A stretch of DNA of 51,609 nt from Sporosarcina sp. ZBG7A (GCF_000813425.1 NZ_JWIB01000022.1:1-51609); one strand, 5' to 3'; positions 34,090 through 44,714 are shown, counted from the stretch's first letter. Numbers and translations are program-made. Notes: generated by a model from the letters alone, not told the origin.

Positions 34090-34730
34090 TGCAGAATGCT
34101 AAAGGTGGTTTTTATAGAAGATTTGTAAAAAGACCGATGGATTTTGTATTGTCTTTGATAGCTATTATTGTTCTAAGTCCGGTCCTCTTAATTGTAGCTG
34201 TACTTGTTAGGATGAAGTTAGGTAGCCCGGTGTTATTTAAACAGCAACGACCTGGTTTGAATGAAGAGATTTTTATGATGTATAAGTTTAGGACGATGAC
34301 GGATGGTAGAGATGCGCAAGGTGAGTTGCTTCCGGATAGTGTTCGTTTGGCGAAGTTTGGAAAGTTGTTACGGTCTACTTCTTTAGATGAGCTGCCGGAG
34401 TTGTTTAATATCCTTCAGGGGAACATGTCGATTGTTGGGCCAAGACCATTATTGGTTCAGTATCTTCCATTATATAGCGAGCATCAGAAACGGCGGCATG
34501 AGGTTAGACCTGGGTTATCGGGATTAGCTCAAGTTAGCGGTAGGAATGCGATTAGTTGGGAAGATAAGTTTGATCTGGATGTTGAGTATGTAGATAATGT
34601 AGGATTTATGAAAGACTGGCGGATCATCTTTTTAACTCTTAAAAAGGTATTTGTTAAAGAGGGGATTAATTCGGAGACGGCTGCTACTATGGAAGCTTTT
34701 AAAGGAACTGCAAAGGATAGAAGACAATAA
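34077..34730 (+). CDS. Initiating phosphosugar transferase (PglC/EpsL-like)
   Basis: A 217-residue monotopic polyprenyl-phosphate phosphosugar transferase that starts the repeat unit by loading a sugar-1-phosphate onto undecaprenyl phosphate. KRPMDFVLS opens the family, with the re-entrant hydrophobic helix at about 20-45. Then MYKFRTMTD (about 76-84), the catalytic Asp-Glu pair in TSLDELPELFN (about 101-111), and SIVGPRPLL (about 118-126). It is the small PglC-size class, not the 450-residue WcaJ class. It overlaps the aminotransferase by 13 bp and the acetyltransferase by 1 bp. Confidence 0.92.
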   Translation: MDKIMQNAKGGFYRRFVKRPMDFVLSLIAIIVLSPVLLIVAVLVRMKLGSPVLFKQQRPGLNEEIFMMYKFRTMTDGRDAQGELLPDSVRLAKFGKLLRSTSLDELPELFNILQGNMSIVGPRPLLVQYLPLYSEHQKRRHEVRPGLSGLAQVSGRNAISWEDKFDLDVEYVDNVGFMKDWRIIFLTLKKVFVKEGINSETAATMEAFKGTAKDRRQ

Positions 34731-35347
34731 TGAAAAAGAATCTTCTTATAATAGGTGCAAGTGGGCATGGTAAAGTCGTTGCAGATATTGCATTGAGGAT
34801 GAATAAATGGGAGAGTATTGCTTTTTTAGATGATGATGAAGCAATTGAATTATCTATGGGGATAGAGGTTATTGGAACTTCGGCTGATATTAATAAATAT
34901 ATACATGAGTATGAGATATTTGTTGGTATTGGTGATAATGCTATAAGAGAAAAGGTTTATGAAGCGCTGGAAACTGTAGGTGCCAGCATACCTGTTTTAA
35001 TTCATCCTAGTGTAGTGATTGGGGAACAAGTCTTAATGGGTTCTGGTACTGTTGTCATGGCTGGAGCAGTTATTAATTGTTGTACTACGATAGGCAAAGG
35101 GTGCATTGTGAATACAGGATCTACGATTGATCATGATAATTCAATAAAAGATTTTGTTCATATATCACCAGGAGCTCATTTGGCGGGTACAGTAAGTGTT
35201 GGAAAAGGATCGTGGTTAGGAATAGGAAGTGTCGTTAGTAATAATGTGATTATTCCTAGTGGATGTACAATAGGTGCCGGTTCGGTTGTGATTCGAAATA
35301 TCACTGAACCTGGAGTTTATGTAGGGGTTCCAGTTAGGAGTGTATGA
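34730..35347 (+). CDS. Sugar acetyltransferase (PglD/EpsM/NeuD-like)
   Basis: A 205-residue acetyl-CoA-dependent transferase with an N-terminal Rossmann-like part (LLIIGASGHGKVVADIA, residues 5-21) and a C-terminal left-handed beta-helix of hexapeptide repeats (about 95-195). His135 in STIDHDNSI is in the position of the catalytic base of PglD. It likely acetylates the 4-amino sugar, completing a UDP-diacetyl-bacillosamine-type donor. Its ATG overlaps the stop of the preceding gene (ATAATGA). Confidence 0.92.
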   Translation: MKKNLLIIGASGHGKVVADIALRMNKWESIAFLDDDEAIELSMGIEVIGTSADINKYIHEYEIFVGIGDNAIREKVYEALETVGASIPVLIHPSVVIGEQVLMGSGTVVMAGAVINCCTTIGKGCIVNTGSTIDHDNSIKDFVHISPGAHLAGTVSVGKGSWLGIGSVVSNNVIIPSGCTIGAGSVVIRNITEPGVYVGVPVRSV

Positions 35348-35351
35348 AGAC

Positions 35352-36464
35352 GTGAAAATACTTGTCTTAGCAAATTTCGGGATGGGATTGTACAACTTTA
35401 GAAAAGAGTTATTAGAGCAACTAATTCAGCAGGGGAATGAAGTATACCTCTCCTTGCCGAACGATGAATATATTCCAAAGTTAGAGAAACTAGGTTGTCA
35501 CTTTATAGATACCCATTTAGAAAGAAGAGGAACAAATCCACTAAAGGATTTAAAGTTATTAGTTCAGTACATAAAAATAGTAAAACAAATTAAGCCAGAC
35601 GTGGTTTTAACTTACACCATAAAGCCTAATATTTATGGAGGCTTAGCATGCTCATTAAAAAATACTCCTTATCTGACTACTATAACAGGTCTAGGTACCT
35701 CTGTTGAAAACAAAGGACTTATACAGAAAATCACACTAAAACTATATAAACTCGCATTAAAGAAAGCAACACGCGTGTTTTTTCAAAATCAAACCAACCA
35801 GAAATTCTTTAAAGAACATAGAATCAGTAATGGCGAAACAAAGTTAGTACCAGGATCAGGCGTAAATTTAGAAAAACACAAATATGAAGTCTATCCGAAT
35901 AGTGACGAAGACATTCGATTTCTCTTTATTGGTCGAATTATGAAAGCTAAAGGTATAGAAGAGTTAATGAAAGCTGCAGAGATTGTAAAATGCAAATATT
36001 CCAATGTTGAATTCGATATTATTGGAGGAATTGAAGAAGATTACAATGAAAAGATAAGTGAACTAGAAAAACAAGGTATTTTAAAATATTACGGTCAACA
36101 AGATAATGTGAATGAATTTATAAAAAACTCAAATGCTACAATACTCCCTTCTTACCATGAAGGCTTGGCAAATGTTTTGCTGGAATCTGCAGCCTCGGGT
36201 AGACCAGTACTAGCCTCTAGAGTACCAGGCTGTATAGAGACATTTGAAGAGGGTAAAACAGGAATTGGATTTGAGGCGAAAGATGTCGATAGCCTTGTGA
36301 ATGCTATTGAAAAGTTTCTAAGTTTAACAAATGAAGAAAGGAAAGCAATGAGCATAGCGGGACGAAAAAAAATGGAAAGCGAATTTGATAGGAATTTAGT
36401 AATTAATGCTTACCTACAAGAAATCTATGATGATAAAAAGGGGAATTCTTATGAGCCTATATGA
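35352..36464 (+). CDS. GT4 glycosyltransferase, PglA-like
   Basis: A 370-residue GT-B glycosyltransferase. The N-terminal half has [26 protein letters not shown] and TTITGLGTS, as in PglA and related HexNAc transferases. The C-terminal half has [17 protein letters not shown] (about 195-211) and the donor-site [20 protein letters not shown] (about 268-287), with the E-x7-E pattern. GTG 35352 is preferred because TTAGGAG lies 11 nt upstream; a GTG at 35340 overlaps that site. Probably adds the second sugar to the lipid-linked bacillosamine-type residue. Confidence 0.85.
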   Translation: MKILVLANFGMGLYNFRKELLEQLIQQGNEVYLSLPNDEYIPKLEKLGCHFIDTHLERRGTNPLKDLKLLVQYIKIVKQIKPDVVLTYTIKPNIYGGLACSLKNTPYLTTITGLGTSVENKGLIQKITLKLYKLALKKATRVFFQNQTNQKFFKEHRISNGETKLVPGSGVNLEKHKYEVYPNSDEDIRFLFIGRIMKAKGIEELMKAAEIVKCKYSNVEFDIIGGIEEDYNEKISELEKQGILKYYGQQDNVNEFIKNSNATILPSYHEGLANVLLESAASGRPVLASRVPGCIETFEEGKTGIGFEAKDVDSLVNAIEKFLSLTNEERKAMSIAGRKKMESEFDRNLVINAYLQEIYDDKKGNSYEPI

Positions 36465-37833
36465 AAAGATAGTTAACAAAGAAGAGAAGATTTCTTTGAT
36501 AGGACTAGGGTATGTGGGAATGCCGATAGCTGTTGCTTTCGCTAGAAAGGTTAACGTGATTGGCTTTGATGTTAGTGATTCCAAAATTGAACTTTATCAA
36601 AATGGCATTGATCCTACAAAAGAGGTAGGAAATGAAGTGATTAAAAATACAACTATTGAATTCACTTCTGACGAAACTAAAATAAAAGAAGCGAAGTTTC
36701 ATATTGTTGCAGTTCCTACACCGGTAAACAATGACCATACACCTGATTTAACACCTGTTCAATCAGCTAGTCGTACTTTAGGAAGAAATTTAACTAAAGG
36801 TTCAATAGTTGTTTTTGAATCTACAGTGTATCCAGGTGTAACTGAAGAAATATGCGTTCCGATTTTAGAAAGTGAATCGGGATTGAAATGCGGTGTAGAC
36901 TTTAAAGTTGGTTATTCACCTGAAAGAATTAATCCTGGCGACAAAGTACATAGACTTGAAACTATAATAAAAGTTGTAGCAGGACAAGATAAGAAGTCTT
37001 TGGATGAAATATCCAAAGTATATGAATTAGTTGTTGAAGCTGGTGTATATAAAGCACAAAGTATTAAAGTAGCAGAAGCAGCCAAGGTTATAGAGAATTC
37101 ACAACGTGATATTAATATTGCATTTATGAATGAGCTGTCTATTATTTTTGATAAAATGGATATCGATACAAAGGCTGTACTTGAGGCTGCAGGAACAAAG
37201 TGGAACTTCCTAAACTTTTCACCGGGATTAGTTGGTGGACATTGTATAGGCGTGGATCCATACTACCTCACATACAAGGCTGAACAACTGGGTTACCATT
37301 CTCAAATTATCCTTTCAGGAAGAAAAATAAATGATGACATGGGTAAATATGTTGCAGAAAGTACAGTTAAGAAAATGATAAAGGCTAATAAGCAAATAAA
37401 TGGTGCAAAAGTTGCTATATTTGGTGTTACGTTTAAAGAGAATTGTCCTGATGTTCGAAATACAAAGGTAATTGATGTTATTAAAGAATTGGAAGAGTAC
37501 GGAGTAGAAGTTAAAGTAGTAGATCCCCAAGCTGACAAAGAAGATTTATGGCGTGAATATGGAATTAATCTTTGTGAAGTAGAAGATATAAAAGAGATGG
37601 ATGCGGTTATATTTGCAGTTCCGCACGATGAATTTAAAGGTATTCAATTAGTAGATGTGAAAATGATGTTTGGTGTAACTGGATATGTGAATTCAGAAGT
37701 TATGAAGGAAGTAGCTGCAACATCTGAGTTTGATATAACTATTGATAGCAAGGATTGTGTACTAATGGACCTTAAAGGATTGTTTAATAGAGAAGAAGCA
37801 GAAGATACGGGATTTGTATATTGGAGGTTATAA
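36451..37833 (+). CDS. UDP-HexNAc 6-dehydrogenase (TviB/WbpO-like)
   Basis: A 460-residue NAD-dependent nucleotide-sugar dehydrogenase that oxidises C6 of a UDP-N-acetylhexosamine to the uronic acid. The N-terminal [10 protein letters not shown] is the NAD motif. [13 protein letters not shown] at about 90-102, [10 protein letters not shown] near 155, and [15 protein letters not shown] (about 263-277) with the catalytic cysteine complete the pattern. The closest named families are Vi-antigen TviB and WbpO. ATG 36451 follows AAAAGGGG and overlaps the GT4 gene by 14 bp. With the epimerase after it, a HexNAcA residue is expected in the polymer. Confidence 0.88.
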   Translation: MSLYEKIVNKEEKISLIGLGYVGMPIAVAFARKVNVIGFDVSDSKIELYQNGIDPTKEVGNEVIKNTTIEFTSDETKIKEAKFHIVAVPTPVNNDHTPDLTPVQSASRTLGRNLTKGSIVVFESTVYPGVTEEICVPILESESGLKCGVDFKVGYSPERINPGDKVHRLETIIKVVAGQDKKSLDEISKVYELVVEAGVYKAQSIKVAEAAKVIENSQRDINIAFMNELSIIFDKMDIDTKAVLEAAGTKWNFLNFSPGLVGGHCIGVDPYYLTYKAEQLGYHSQIILSGRKINDDMGKYVAESTVKKMIKANKQINGAKVAIFGVTFKENCPDVRNTKVIDVIKELEEYGVEVKVVDPQADKEDLWREYGINLCEVEDIKEMDAVIFAVPHDEFKGIQLVDVKMMFGVTGYVNSEVMKEVAATSEFDITIDSKDCVLMDLKGLFNREEAEDTGFVYWRL

Positions 37834-37834
37834 A

Positions 37835-38809
37835 ATGGGATATTCAGGTATAAAGTTTCCTGAAGGAAGTAAGTTTTTAGTTACTGGGTCAGCAGGGTTT
37901 ATTGGATCTAACTTGGTAGAAGCTATATTGGAATTAGGTTATGAGGTTCGAGGACTGGATAACTTTTCAACTGGTAAAAAAGCAAATGTAGAAGAATTTT
38001 TGAACAATCCTTATTACGAGTTTTTCGAAGGAGATATTCGTGATTTTGATATGTGTATGAAAGCATGTGAAGGAATCGACTTTGTTTTGCATCAAGCTGC
38101 ATGGGGCAGTGTTCCGAGAAGTATTGAGATGCCTTTATTTTATGAGGAAGTAAACATAAAAGGTACTTTAAATATGATGGAGGCAGCTAGACAAAATGGG
38201 ATAAAGAAGTTTGTTTATGCTTCTAGTTCGTCTGTTTATGGTGATGAACCTAATCTTCCTAAAAAGGAAGGAAGAGAGGGGAATGTATTATCACCTTATT
38301 CTCTTACTAAAAAAGTTGATGAAGAATATGGTAAGCTTTATACAAGAATGTACGGACTTGATACTTATGGAATGCGTTATTTTAATGTCTTTGGAAGAAG
38401 ACAGAATCCTGACGGCGCATATGCGGCTGTTATCCCAAAGTTTATTAAACAGTTAATGAACGATGAAGCACCTATTATAAATGGTGATGGAAAGCAGAGT
38501 AGGGATTTTACTTATATTGAAAATGTTATTGAGGCTAATTTAAAAGCATGTGATGCATCTCATGAAGCTGCGGGGCAGGCATATAATATTGCTTATGGTG
38601 GCAGAGAGTTTTTGATTAATATCTATACACATTTGTTAAATGAGTTAGGGAAAGATATTCAACCGGTTTTTGGGACTGATCGTATGGGTGATATCAAGCA
38701 TAGTAATGCGGATATTAGTAAAGCAAAAGAGTATCTTGGATATGATCCTGAATGGAATTTTGAAAAAGGAATCTCCGTAGCAATTGATTGGTATAAGACA
38801 AATCTATAG
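37835..38809 (+). CDS. UDP-HexNAc 4-epimerase (TviC/WbpP-like)
   Basis: A 324-residue short-chain dehydrogenase-fold epimerase. TGSAGFIGSNLVEAILE (about 17-33) is the NAD site. ASSSSVYGDEP (about 127-137) and SPYSLTKKVDEEY (about 152-164) carry the Ser, Tyr and Lys of the active site. The WGSVPRSIEMP block is typical of WbpP/TviC enzymes that act on N-acetylated sugars. GGAGGT is 8 nt before ATG 37835. Together with the preceding dehydrogenase it converts UDP-GlcNAc to UDP-GalNAcA, as in the Vi pathway. Confidence 0.88.
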   Translation: MGYSGIKFPEGSKFLVTGSAGFIGSNLVEAILELGYEVRGLDNFSTGKKANVEEFLNNPYYEFFEGDIRDFDMCMKACEGIDFVLHQAAWGSVPRSIEMPLFYEEVNIKGTLNMMEAARQNGIKKFVYASSSSVYGDEPNLPKKEGREGNVLSPYSLTKKVDEEYGKLYTRMYGLDTYGMRYFNVFGRRQNPDGAYAAVIPKFIKQLMNDEAPIINGDGKQSRDFTYIENVIEANLKACDASHEAAGQAYNIAYGGREFLINIYTHLLNELGKDIQPVFGTDRMGDIKHSNADISKAKEYLGYDPEWNFEKGISVAIDWYKTNL

Positions 38810-38940
38810 GAATTGGCTAGTGTAATTCAATACTTTTTGGTATTTTGAAAGTAAAATAGATGCATAATTTTTAAGTCCGAAATTTGTATGTAGACAATTA
38901 AAATTACAAGGCAATCATTTGTCAGATAGTAGGTTCTCCT

Positions 38941-40371
38941 ATGTCAGCAAATACTATTAGAAGTAAATTTCTTAGTGGAGGCATTTGGGTATTAGCAAGT
39001 ACAGTATATCAAAATATCTTGCAAATTGTATTACTAATAACTTTTTCTAGACTATTATCTCCTAATGATTTTGGAATAGTTACAATAAGTTTGCTTATTG
39101 TTAGTTTATTTAGCATTTTATCTCAATTTGGTCTTCCACAAGCAATTATTCAAAAGAAACAGTTAACTGAGAATGAAATAAAGGAAAGTACAACGGTAAT
39201 ACTTATTGCAGCAGTAACAATAGTTATCCTATTAAGTTTACTAGCTTCCCCATTATCTTCCTTTTTTGATGAGAGTGACTTGGGAAAAATAATTCATCTT
39301 ATCACTTTTACTGTTATTTTGCAGTCATTAGCCTCTATACCTGAGGCTTTGTTGCAGCGAGAACTAAAATTTAAAGCAACTTCCATAGTAGAACTTTGTT
39401 CTTACACTTTGGGGTATGGCTTGATAGGTTTAATACTAGCTTTTCTACTGAGAAGTTATTATGCACTAATTTATGCGAACTTACTTTATCACCTATTGAG
39501 ATTTTTGATGTTATTGTGTCTAAAACCTACCTCCTTGAGAGCAAGTATGAAAGTCGATTTTAAAAGTGAGATAATAAAATTAGGAATAGGTTTTAATTTA
39601 AATAGACTAATTTCTTTCTTTTCAATTCACTCTGATAATATAATTGTGGGAAAGATTCTAGGTACAGAAACATTGGGGATTTATAGCAGAATTTATCAGT
39701 TGATATCTTTACCTGCAAAAATCACTGGAATGCTTTTTGATAAATTACTCTTCTCTTCCCTCTCTAGGATACAAGATGATAAGATACAAACAAGAATGAT
39801 ATATCTTCTATTTTTAAGACTATCAGGATTTATACTGATTTTCTTAAGTATATATATATTTGTCTTTGCTGAAGAAATAATTTATTTATTATTAGGATCG
39901 AATTGGGAAAGTGCTATTGTTCCATTAAAAATATTCACTTTTTCAATGTTTTTCCGAACTGCTTATAAAATAGGTGAGACAATCTCTATATCAATAGGCT
40001 ATGTATATAAAAGAATTGTAGTACAATTAGTTTATGCTATTTCAGTAATTATAAGTTCTTTAGTGGGAGCATTTTTTGGATTTAATGGAGTAATAATTGG
40101 AGTTACTGTTGCTATTATTGTCAACTTTGTATTGATTACTCGATTGACAAACAAAATTTTAGACGTTAAGTTACAAACATTCTTAATGGAATTTACACCT
40201 GTAATATTATATTCTTCATTTTACTTTGCAGTTTTATATTTCATGCATCAATTCTTTTTCATATATTTAAATTCGACTATAATTACTTTCTTACTTGGCG
40301 GGCTGATTTCAATTCTTATTCTTTATGTACCATTAAATAGGCATATAAAGAAAATATGGAAAACGATATAG
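38941..40371 (+). CDS. Wzx-type polysaccharide flippase
   Basis: A 476-residue MOP-superfamily membrane protein with 12-14 hydrophobic helices, starting FLSGGIWVLASTVYQNILQ and including FSRLLSPNDFGIVTISLLIV (about 28-47), a pattern of the Wzx/TuaB/RfbX group. It moves lipid-linked repeat units to the outer face. It begins a very AT-rich block that differs from the preceding genes in codon use (many ATA, TTA, AAA), a usual mark of exchanged serotype genes. A 131-bp gap before it holds no recognisable signal, and the Shine-Dalgarno is weak. Confidence 0.88.
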   Translation: MSANTIRSKFLSGGIWVLASTVYQNILQIVLLITFSRLLSPNDFGIVTISLLIVSLFSILSQFGLPQAIIQKKQLTENEIKESTTVILIAAVTIVILLSLLASPLSSFFDESDLGKIIHLITFTVILQSLASIPEALLQRELKFKATSIVELCSYTLGYGLIGLILAFLLRSYYALIYANLLYHLLRFLMLLCLKPTSLRASMKVDFKSEIIKLGIGFNLNRLISFFSIHSDNIIVGKILGTETLGIYSRIYQLISLPAKITGMLFDKLLFSSLSRIQDDKIQTRMIYLLFLRLSGFILIFLSIYIFVFAEEIIYLLLGSNWESAIVPLKIFTFSMFFRTAYKIGETISISIGYVYKRIVVQLVYAISVIISSLVGAFFGFNGVIIGVTVAIIVNFVLITRLTNKILDVKLQTFLMEFTPVILYSSFYFAVLYFMHQFFFIYLNSTIITFLLGGLISILILYVPLNRHIKKIWKTI

Positions 40372-40380
40372 GGTGAAAAC

Positions 40381-40935
40381 ATGTTTCTATTTATTAAAAC
40401 AATAAAGACTGATTTAGCAAGGTATCAAGAGCCAAGTTTATTTTCATTTGTGAGAAGGTTACTTTTTGATACCAATTTTTGTACTGTGGTTTTATATAGA
40501 CTAGCTCACCAATTGTACTTATGGGGGGTGCCATTACTCCCTAAGGTAGTAATGAACCTTAATAAGGTACTATTCTCAGCTGAGATAAGTTATACAGCTA
40601 AGATAGGCATGGGATTACGGATTAATCACTCGATTGGAGTTGTAATTGGAGGAGGAGTCAATATAGGAGAAAATTTCACCACTAATCAAGGAGTGACTAT
40701 TGGAGGTAACTTTGGGAAGAAAAGATTTGAACAAGGTATTAACTATTCTCAACCTCAAATTGGTAATAATACTAGTGTAAGTGCAGGAGCTAGAATATTG
40801 GGACCAGTAATAGTTGGTGATCATGTTATCATAGGTGCTAACAGTGTAGTTTTAAAGGATATAGAAAATAGCATGGTTGCCGTTGGGGCGCCAGCCAAGG
40901 CCATTAAGCAGAGAAGTGATACAAATGGTTACTAA
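40381..40935 (+). CDS. Serine-acetyltransferase-like hexapeptide transferase
   Basis: A 184-residue CysE/WcaB-like acetyltransferase. The N-terminal helical part is about 1-75. The beta-helix part reads GLRINHSIGVVIGGGVNIGENF (shown here as two adjoining blocks) with His in INHSIG as the likely catalytic residue. It closes with GPVIVGDHVIIGANSVVLKD and VAVGAPAK. CysE proteins that sit inside capsule loci generally acetylate sugars rather than serine, so polymer O-acetylation is the inference. It overlaps the Wzy gene. Confidence 0.83.
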   Translation: MFLFIKTIKTDLARYQEPSLFSFVRRLLFDTNFCTVVLYRLAHQLYLWGVPLLPKVVMNLNKVLFSAEISYTAKIGMGLRINHSIGVVIGGGVNIGENFTTNQGVTIGGNFGKKRFEQGINYSQPQIGNNTSVSAGARILGPVIVGDHVIIGANSVVLKDIENSMVAVGAPAKAIKQRSDTNGY

Positions 40936-42178
40936 TGAAAAATTAAATAACACTCAAAAATTATACATAATACTTATTTATTCTTTGCCTTTTTATACTA
41001 TATCATTTGCAGGTCTATCTGTTAAAGATGTAATTTTATTGATATTGTTAGGATATTACTTTGTTTTATTGATCAAATTTGATTTGTCTTTTATGAGAGA
41101 TCAATTAATTACTTTATTATTAATACTTTTGTTGTTCTTATTAAGCATAGTATCTTTGACAAATGCACCAGATATTAATACTAGCTTTAGGGCTAGTATT
41201 TCTATAATAAATATTTTTATATTAGTTTTTATAACCTTCAACATTATTAAAACAGAATGCTTTTTCTTCTTAGTTATTAAAACTATATATATAATGTCAA
41301 TATTAGTTGCCTTGTTAGGAATTATTCAAGTCATTTCCTATGAATTACTAGGAATTAATTTAGGAGGTTTCTTTGGATATCCATTTATACTGCAAACTGA
41401 TATTAGATCGACTGCTTTTTTTTCTAACCCTAATTTATATGGGTTTTTCTTGCATTTCGGTCATTCATTATCGCTATCAATTTTAATATTATATAAGGGT
41501 ATCCGAATAATTCCTTATAGTTTTAAAATCATTTTAATAAACCACTTTATTTTACTATTGGCTATTATTGCATCAGGATCCAAGGGTGCTACTTTGTCTT
41601 TAATAATAGCTACTCTTGTAATATTTCTAGTAGTTATAGTTAAAAAGAAAATGTTTTCAATATTACTAGTGACTTTAGCTTTACCAATAGCATTGATAAT
41701 TTTTAATATTAGAGAAATAAGTAAATCTATTTTCCAAGATAATGGAGAATCCAATACTAGATTAGATTTTTGGGAGTATACATTAAGAATGTTTAATGAG
41801 AAGCCTTTTTTGGGATATGGAATGGATTCTTTTAGAGAAGTTACTAGCCTTAACACTATTCCTCATAATTTATATTTACAAACTTTAAGTGAGAACGGAT
41901 TATTGGGCCTATTGGTTCTTATATTCATTTTTGTGAGTAGTATCTATTTCTTATTATTTGTATGTTTAAAAACGATATATAATGAATATTTCTTAATTTC
42001 CACTGCATTATTTGGTGCTTTGATTGAAATGCTAGTACATTCTATATCTTTAAGTGCTTTCAATAACGTTATGCTGTGGCTTTGTATATCTTTAATTGGG
42101 ACTAATTACTTTGTTTTTAAGAAAGAAGGGATTCGTATTTATGATAAAGGTAATGATATATCAAGGTCGTCCAACTAG
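40925..42178 (+). CDS. Wzy-type polymerase / O-antigen ligase family protein
   Basis: A 417-residue polytopic protein with about 11 helices and a large outer loop near residues 270-330 containing NGESNTRLDFWEYTLRMF and GYGMDSFREVTS...PHNLYLQTLSENG, which is the O-antigen ligase/Wzy signature region. It links repeat units outside the membrane. ATG 40925 lies inside the preceding gene's 3' end; its ribosome binding site is poor, so coupling is likely. Very AT-rich. Confidence 0.87.
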   Translation: MVTNEKLNNTQKLYIILIYSLPFYTISFAGLSVKDVILLILLGYYFVLLIKFDLSFMRDQLITLLLILLLFLLSIVSLTNAPDINTSFRASISIINIFILVFITFNIIKTECFFFLVIKTIYIMSILVALLGIIQVISYELLGINLGGFFGYPFILQTDIRSTAFFSNPNLYGFFLHFGHSLSLSILILYKGIRIIPYSFKIILINHFILLLAIIASGSKGATLSLIIATLVIFLVVIVKKKMFSILLVTLALPIALIIFNIREISKSIFQDNGESNTRLDFWEYTLRMFNEKPFLGYGMDSFREVTSLNTIPHNLYLQTLSENGLLGLLVLIFIFVSSIYFLLFVCLKTIYNEYFLISTALFGALIEMLVHSISLSAFNNVMLWLCISLIGTNYFVFKKEGIRIYDKGNDISRSSN

Positions 42179-43262
42179 CGGGGGGTCAAAGAAAAGCTTA
42201 TTTAACTTAGTAAAGTTATTGAAAGACGATTTAAGCTTTGGTATTGTTGTAGGAAGTAAAGGATGGTTTAGTGACCAGTTAGATTATGAAGATATAGAGT
42301 ATACATTTAATTTGGAGCATATAAGTATTCAAAAAAATAATGGTGTTAAAAACTACGCAATAAGAAAAATGAAAAGCACATTATTTATTTTTCTATTCGG
42401 TTTTAAAACGATGATGAAAAATTATAAGTATATAAAAAAAGAGAAGATAAACGTTGTCCTTCTAAATGAAAGTAGAGATTTCTTCTTTGTTGGTATTCCT
42501 GCCTTTGTGAGTAGGTGTAAAATAGTATCATATGTTAGAGGAGAGCCATCTTATTATGACGTTCCTAGATTTCTTTTTTCAACCAATATAGTTTCCCTTT
42601 CTGAAAAACTAATTACAAATTTTCCTATGTTTTTAAGAAGAAAGACTGAAGTTATACCGAATTTTATAAAACTTGAAGAAGATTTTTATCATAATATAAA
42701 ATTGCAAAACAAAAACATAAATATAGCTTTTATAGGTTCGATTATTCCAATAAAAGGCTTAGAAAATCTTGTGGAAATTGCGAAAAAAATTGATTGTGAC
42801 AATTATGTTATCAACATTTATGGAGATATCCCAAGCGATGACTTTATATGGTATAAAAGTGAGATTAAGAATTTAATAGAGATGAATAATTTAGATGGTA
42901 AGTTTGTATTTAATGGTTGGAAAAATAATGTTACACCCTGCATTAAACAAAGCGATATAGTAGTGTTGACTTCCAAAAGTGAAGGCTTACCAAGAGTTCT
43001 CCTTGAAGCAATGGCATTATCAAAGCCCGTTATTGGATTTGACGTAGGTGGTGTTAGTTCTTTAATTCAAGATAATGTCAATGGATATTTAATTAACTAT
43101 GGTGAAAATGAAATTTTTTCTCGAAAAATATCTAAATTAATTAAAAATCGAGATGAAAGAGTTCGATTTGGTAAGCAAGGTTTAAATATTGTTAAGAACA
43201 ATTTTAGTGAAGAAATTGTAAAAGAAAAATCATTGAAAGTTTTTAGTGAACCGAAAAAGTGA
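42141..43262 (+). CDS. GT4 glycosyltransferase
   Basis: A 373-residue GT-B enzyme beginning VMIYQGRPTSGGSKKSLFNL, where the SGGS turn contacts the donor. The C-terminal domain has IAFIGSIIPIKGLENLVEIA (about 195-214) and VLTSKSEGLPRVLLEAMALS (about 274-293), the E-x7-E donor motif. ATG 42141 is preferred, with AAGAAGGGA upstream, and it overlaps the end of wzy by 38 bp. It is the last gene of the operon; no strong terminator is visible after it. With the first GT4 and the initiating transferase, three sugars per repeat unit are accounted for. Confidence 0.86.
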   Translation: MIKVMIYQGRPTSGGSKKSLFNLVKLLKDDLSFGIVVGSKGWFSDQLDYEDIEYTFNLEHISIQKNNGVKNYAIRKMKSTLFIFLFGFKTMMKNYKYIKKEKINVVLLNESRDFFFVGIPAFVSRCKIVSYVRGEPSYYDVPRFLFSTNIVSLSEKLITNFPMFLRRKTEVIPNFIKLEEDFYHNIKLQNKNINIAFIGSIIPIKGLENLVEIAKKIDCDNYVINIYGDIPSDDFIWYKSEIKNLIEMNNLDGKFVFNGWKNNVTPCIKQSDIVVLTSKSEGLPRVLLEAMALSKPVIGFDVGGVSSLIQDNVNGYLINYGENEIFSRKISKLIKNRDERVRFGKQGLNIVKNNFSEEIVKEKSLKVFSEPKK

Positions 43263-44002
43263 CCTGATAGAAGCAGATCGCAGTTTTTAAAACCTCTGCC
43301 TGTTATGTTAAATAGATAGGAAAAAACGCATAAGGCAATTGTTTTTAGGGTATAGAAATTACCGTTTTTAGAACTTACAAATCCTACCCTTCTTAAAGAG
43401 GAGCTAAAACGATGACTTAACAGTCATTTAATCATATGTTGGGGGGGGAACGGGAAGTTATTGGAGTCGTTTGGTCAAGAACCCAGAAAACAATCGATAT
43501 TAAAAAGCTTTAAAATGTATAATTAAATTTTAAAATCAAGTATTGAGGTGAAAAAATTTGCACTTCACCTCTAACCTAGGAGAACCCCCGATTTTTTTGT
43601 AGTTTATATTTAGTTAGCTGACTGTATTTCATGATTCTCACCATCCTTTCTATGTTTTCTCTACTGTATTGGTTTTAAATATCGGTTTAAATAGCCCTAA
43701 AAACGCAGTACTAAAAGTCCTCACTTTTCATTTTATTTGTCGAAGGCATGGGGAATACCCCGGGCTTTTTTTCTTACATGATGTACGATCAGATAGGACT
43801 CGCTCAGTCGATGCGAATTGCGAAACTCCCGAGAGAGAAATGGACTGAAAAGTTATTGACGTCTTTTGGAGAAGAAGACGTTGTGCAAGCGGTACAAGGG
43901 CGTGAAGTGGATATATATATAAAACCGATTGATGAGGAACTGCTGCTCATAAACGGGCAGAACTCGATCACTCTATTGGTCGTAGTACAGTGAAGGCTGA
44001 AA
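43263..44002 (+). other. Decayed intergenic region with one unassigned open frame
   Basis: AT-rich DNA after the last polysaccharide gene. It contains a run of eight G (43441-43448) and a hairpin GAGGTGAA/TTCACCTC (43545-43552, 43564-43571). One open frame at 43748-43993 (81 codons, MGNTPGFFSYMMYDQIGLAQ...) has no clear ribosome binding site and no family I know. It ends 9 bp before the AAA ATPase remnant and may be a broken neighbour or N-terminal part of it. Confidence 0.4.
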
Positions 44003-44714
44003 ATGATTGAACTGATAAGGTATTACAGAAGAGAAAACCATTCTACTGAAAAGTTGATGAACCATACACTGTTGATTGTTAAAGCAGTGACAGGTTTAAC
44101 AGAGGTCGGTCGCGTGATTGCGGATATCTATCAAGCTCTTAAATTGTTAGAATGGTATGACTTGATTGAAGTGGATCGAAGCGATTTAGTAGTTATATTG
44201 GTGAAACCGAGAAGCTGATATCCCAGTAGTTTAAACAAGCGATGGGTAGCGCGCTCTTTATCGAGGAAACGTACATAATCGCTAGTGGGGAAAGAATGAC
44301 TTTTGGGAAAAAGTGGTATAATGACTACTGAAAAAATGTCCAATCGTCAAGGCGAGTTCCTGTTGACTGCAGCATGTTACGAAAAAAAATAATCGCTTCC
44401 TAAGACAGTAACGCCAGGCTACGTCGACGGTTCGGTCTCACGTTATATTTCGAGGACTATACGCCAGAAGAATTGATAGAGATTACTGAGCTCTATATTA
44501 AAGTATACGGAATAAGGGATGAGGAAAGAGTACGCTATATTAGCACTACCAAAACATCTATGCACGAAGAGACACATATTTCGGGAATGCCAGACTAACT
44601 AAAAAGATGGCGAAAGAAATGATGAATAAAGTCGATTATCGAATGGCCGTAGTGAGCAATAGACAGAAGAGTCCTATGTTGAAAATGGCTTGTCAACACT
44701 AAATAGGACAATTT

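Noticed and set aside
43748..43993. Independent 81-codon gene
   Set aside because: No ribosome binding site or family; it lies in decayed DNA directly before the AAA remnant, so it is kept only as a note in the region entry.
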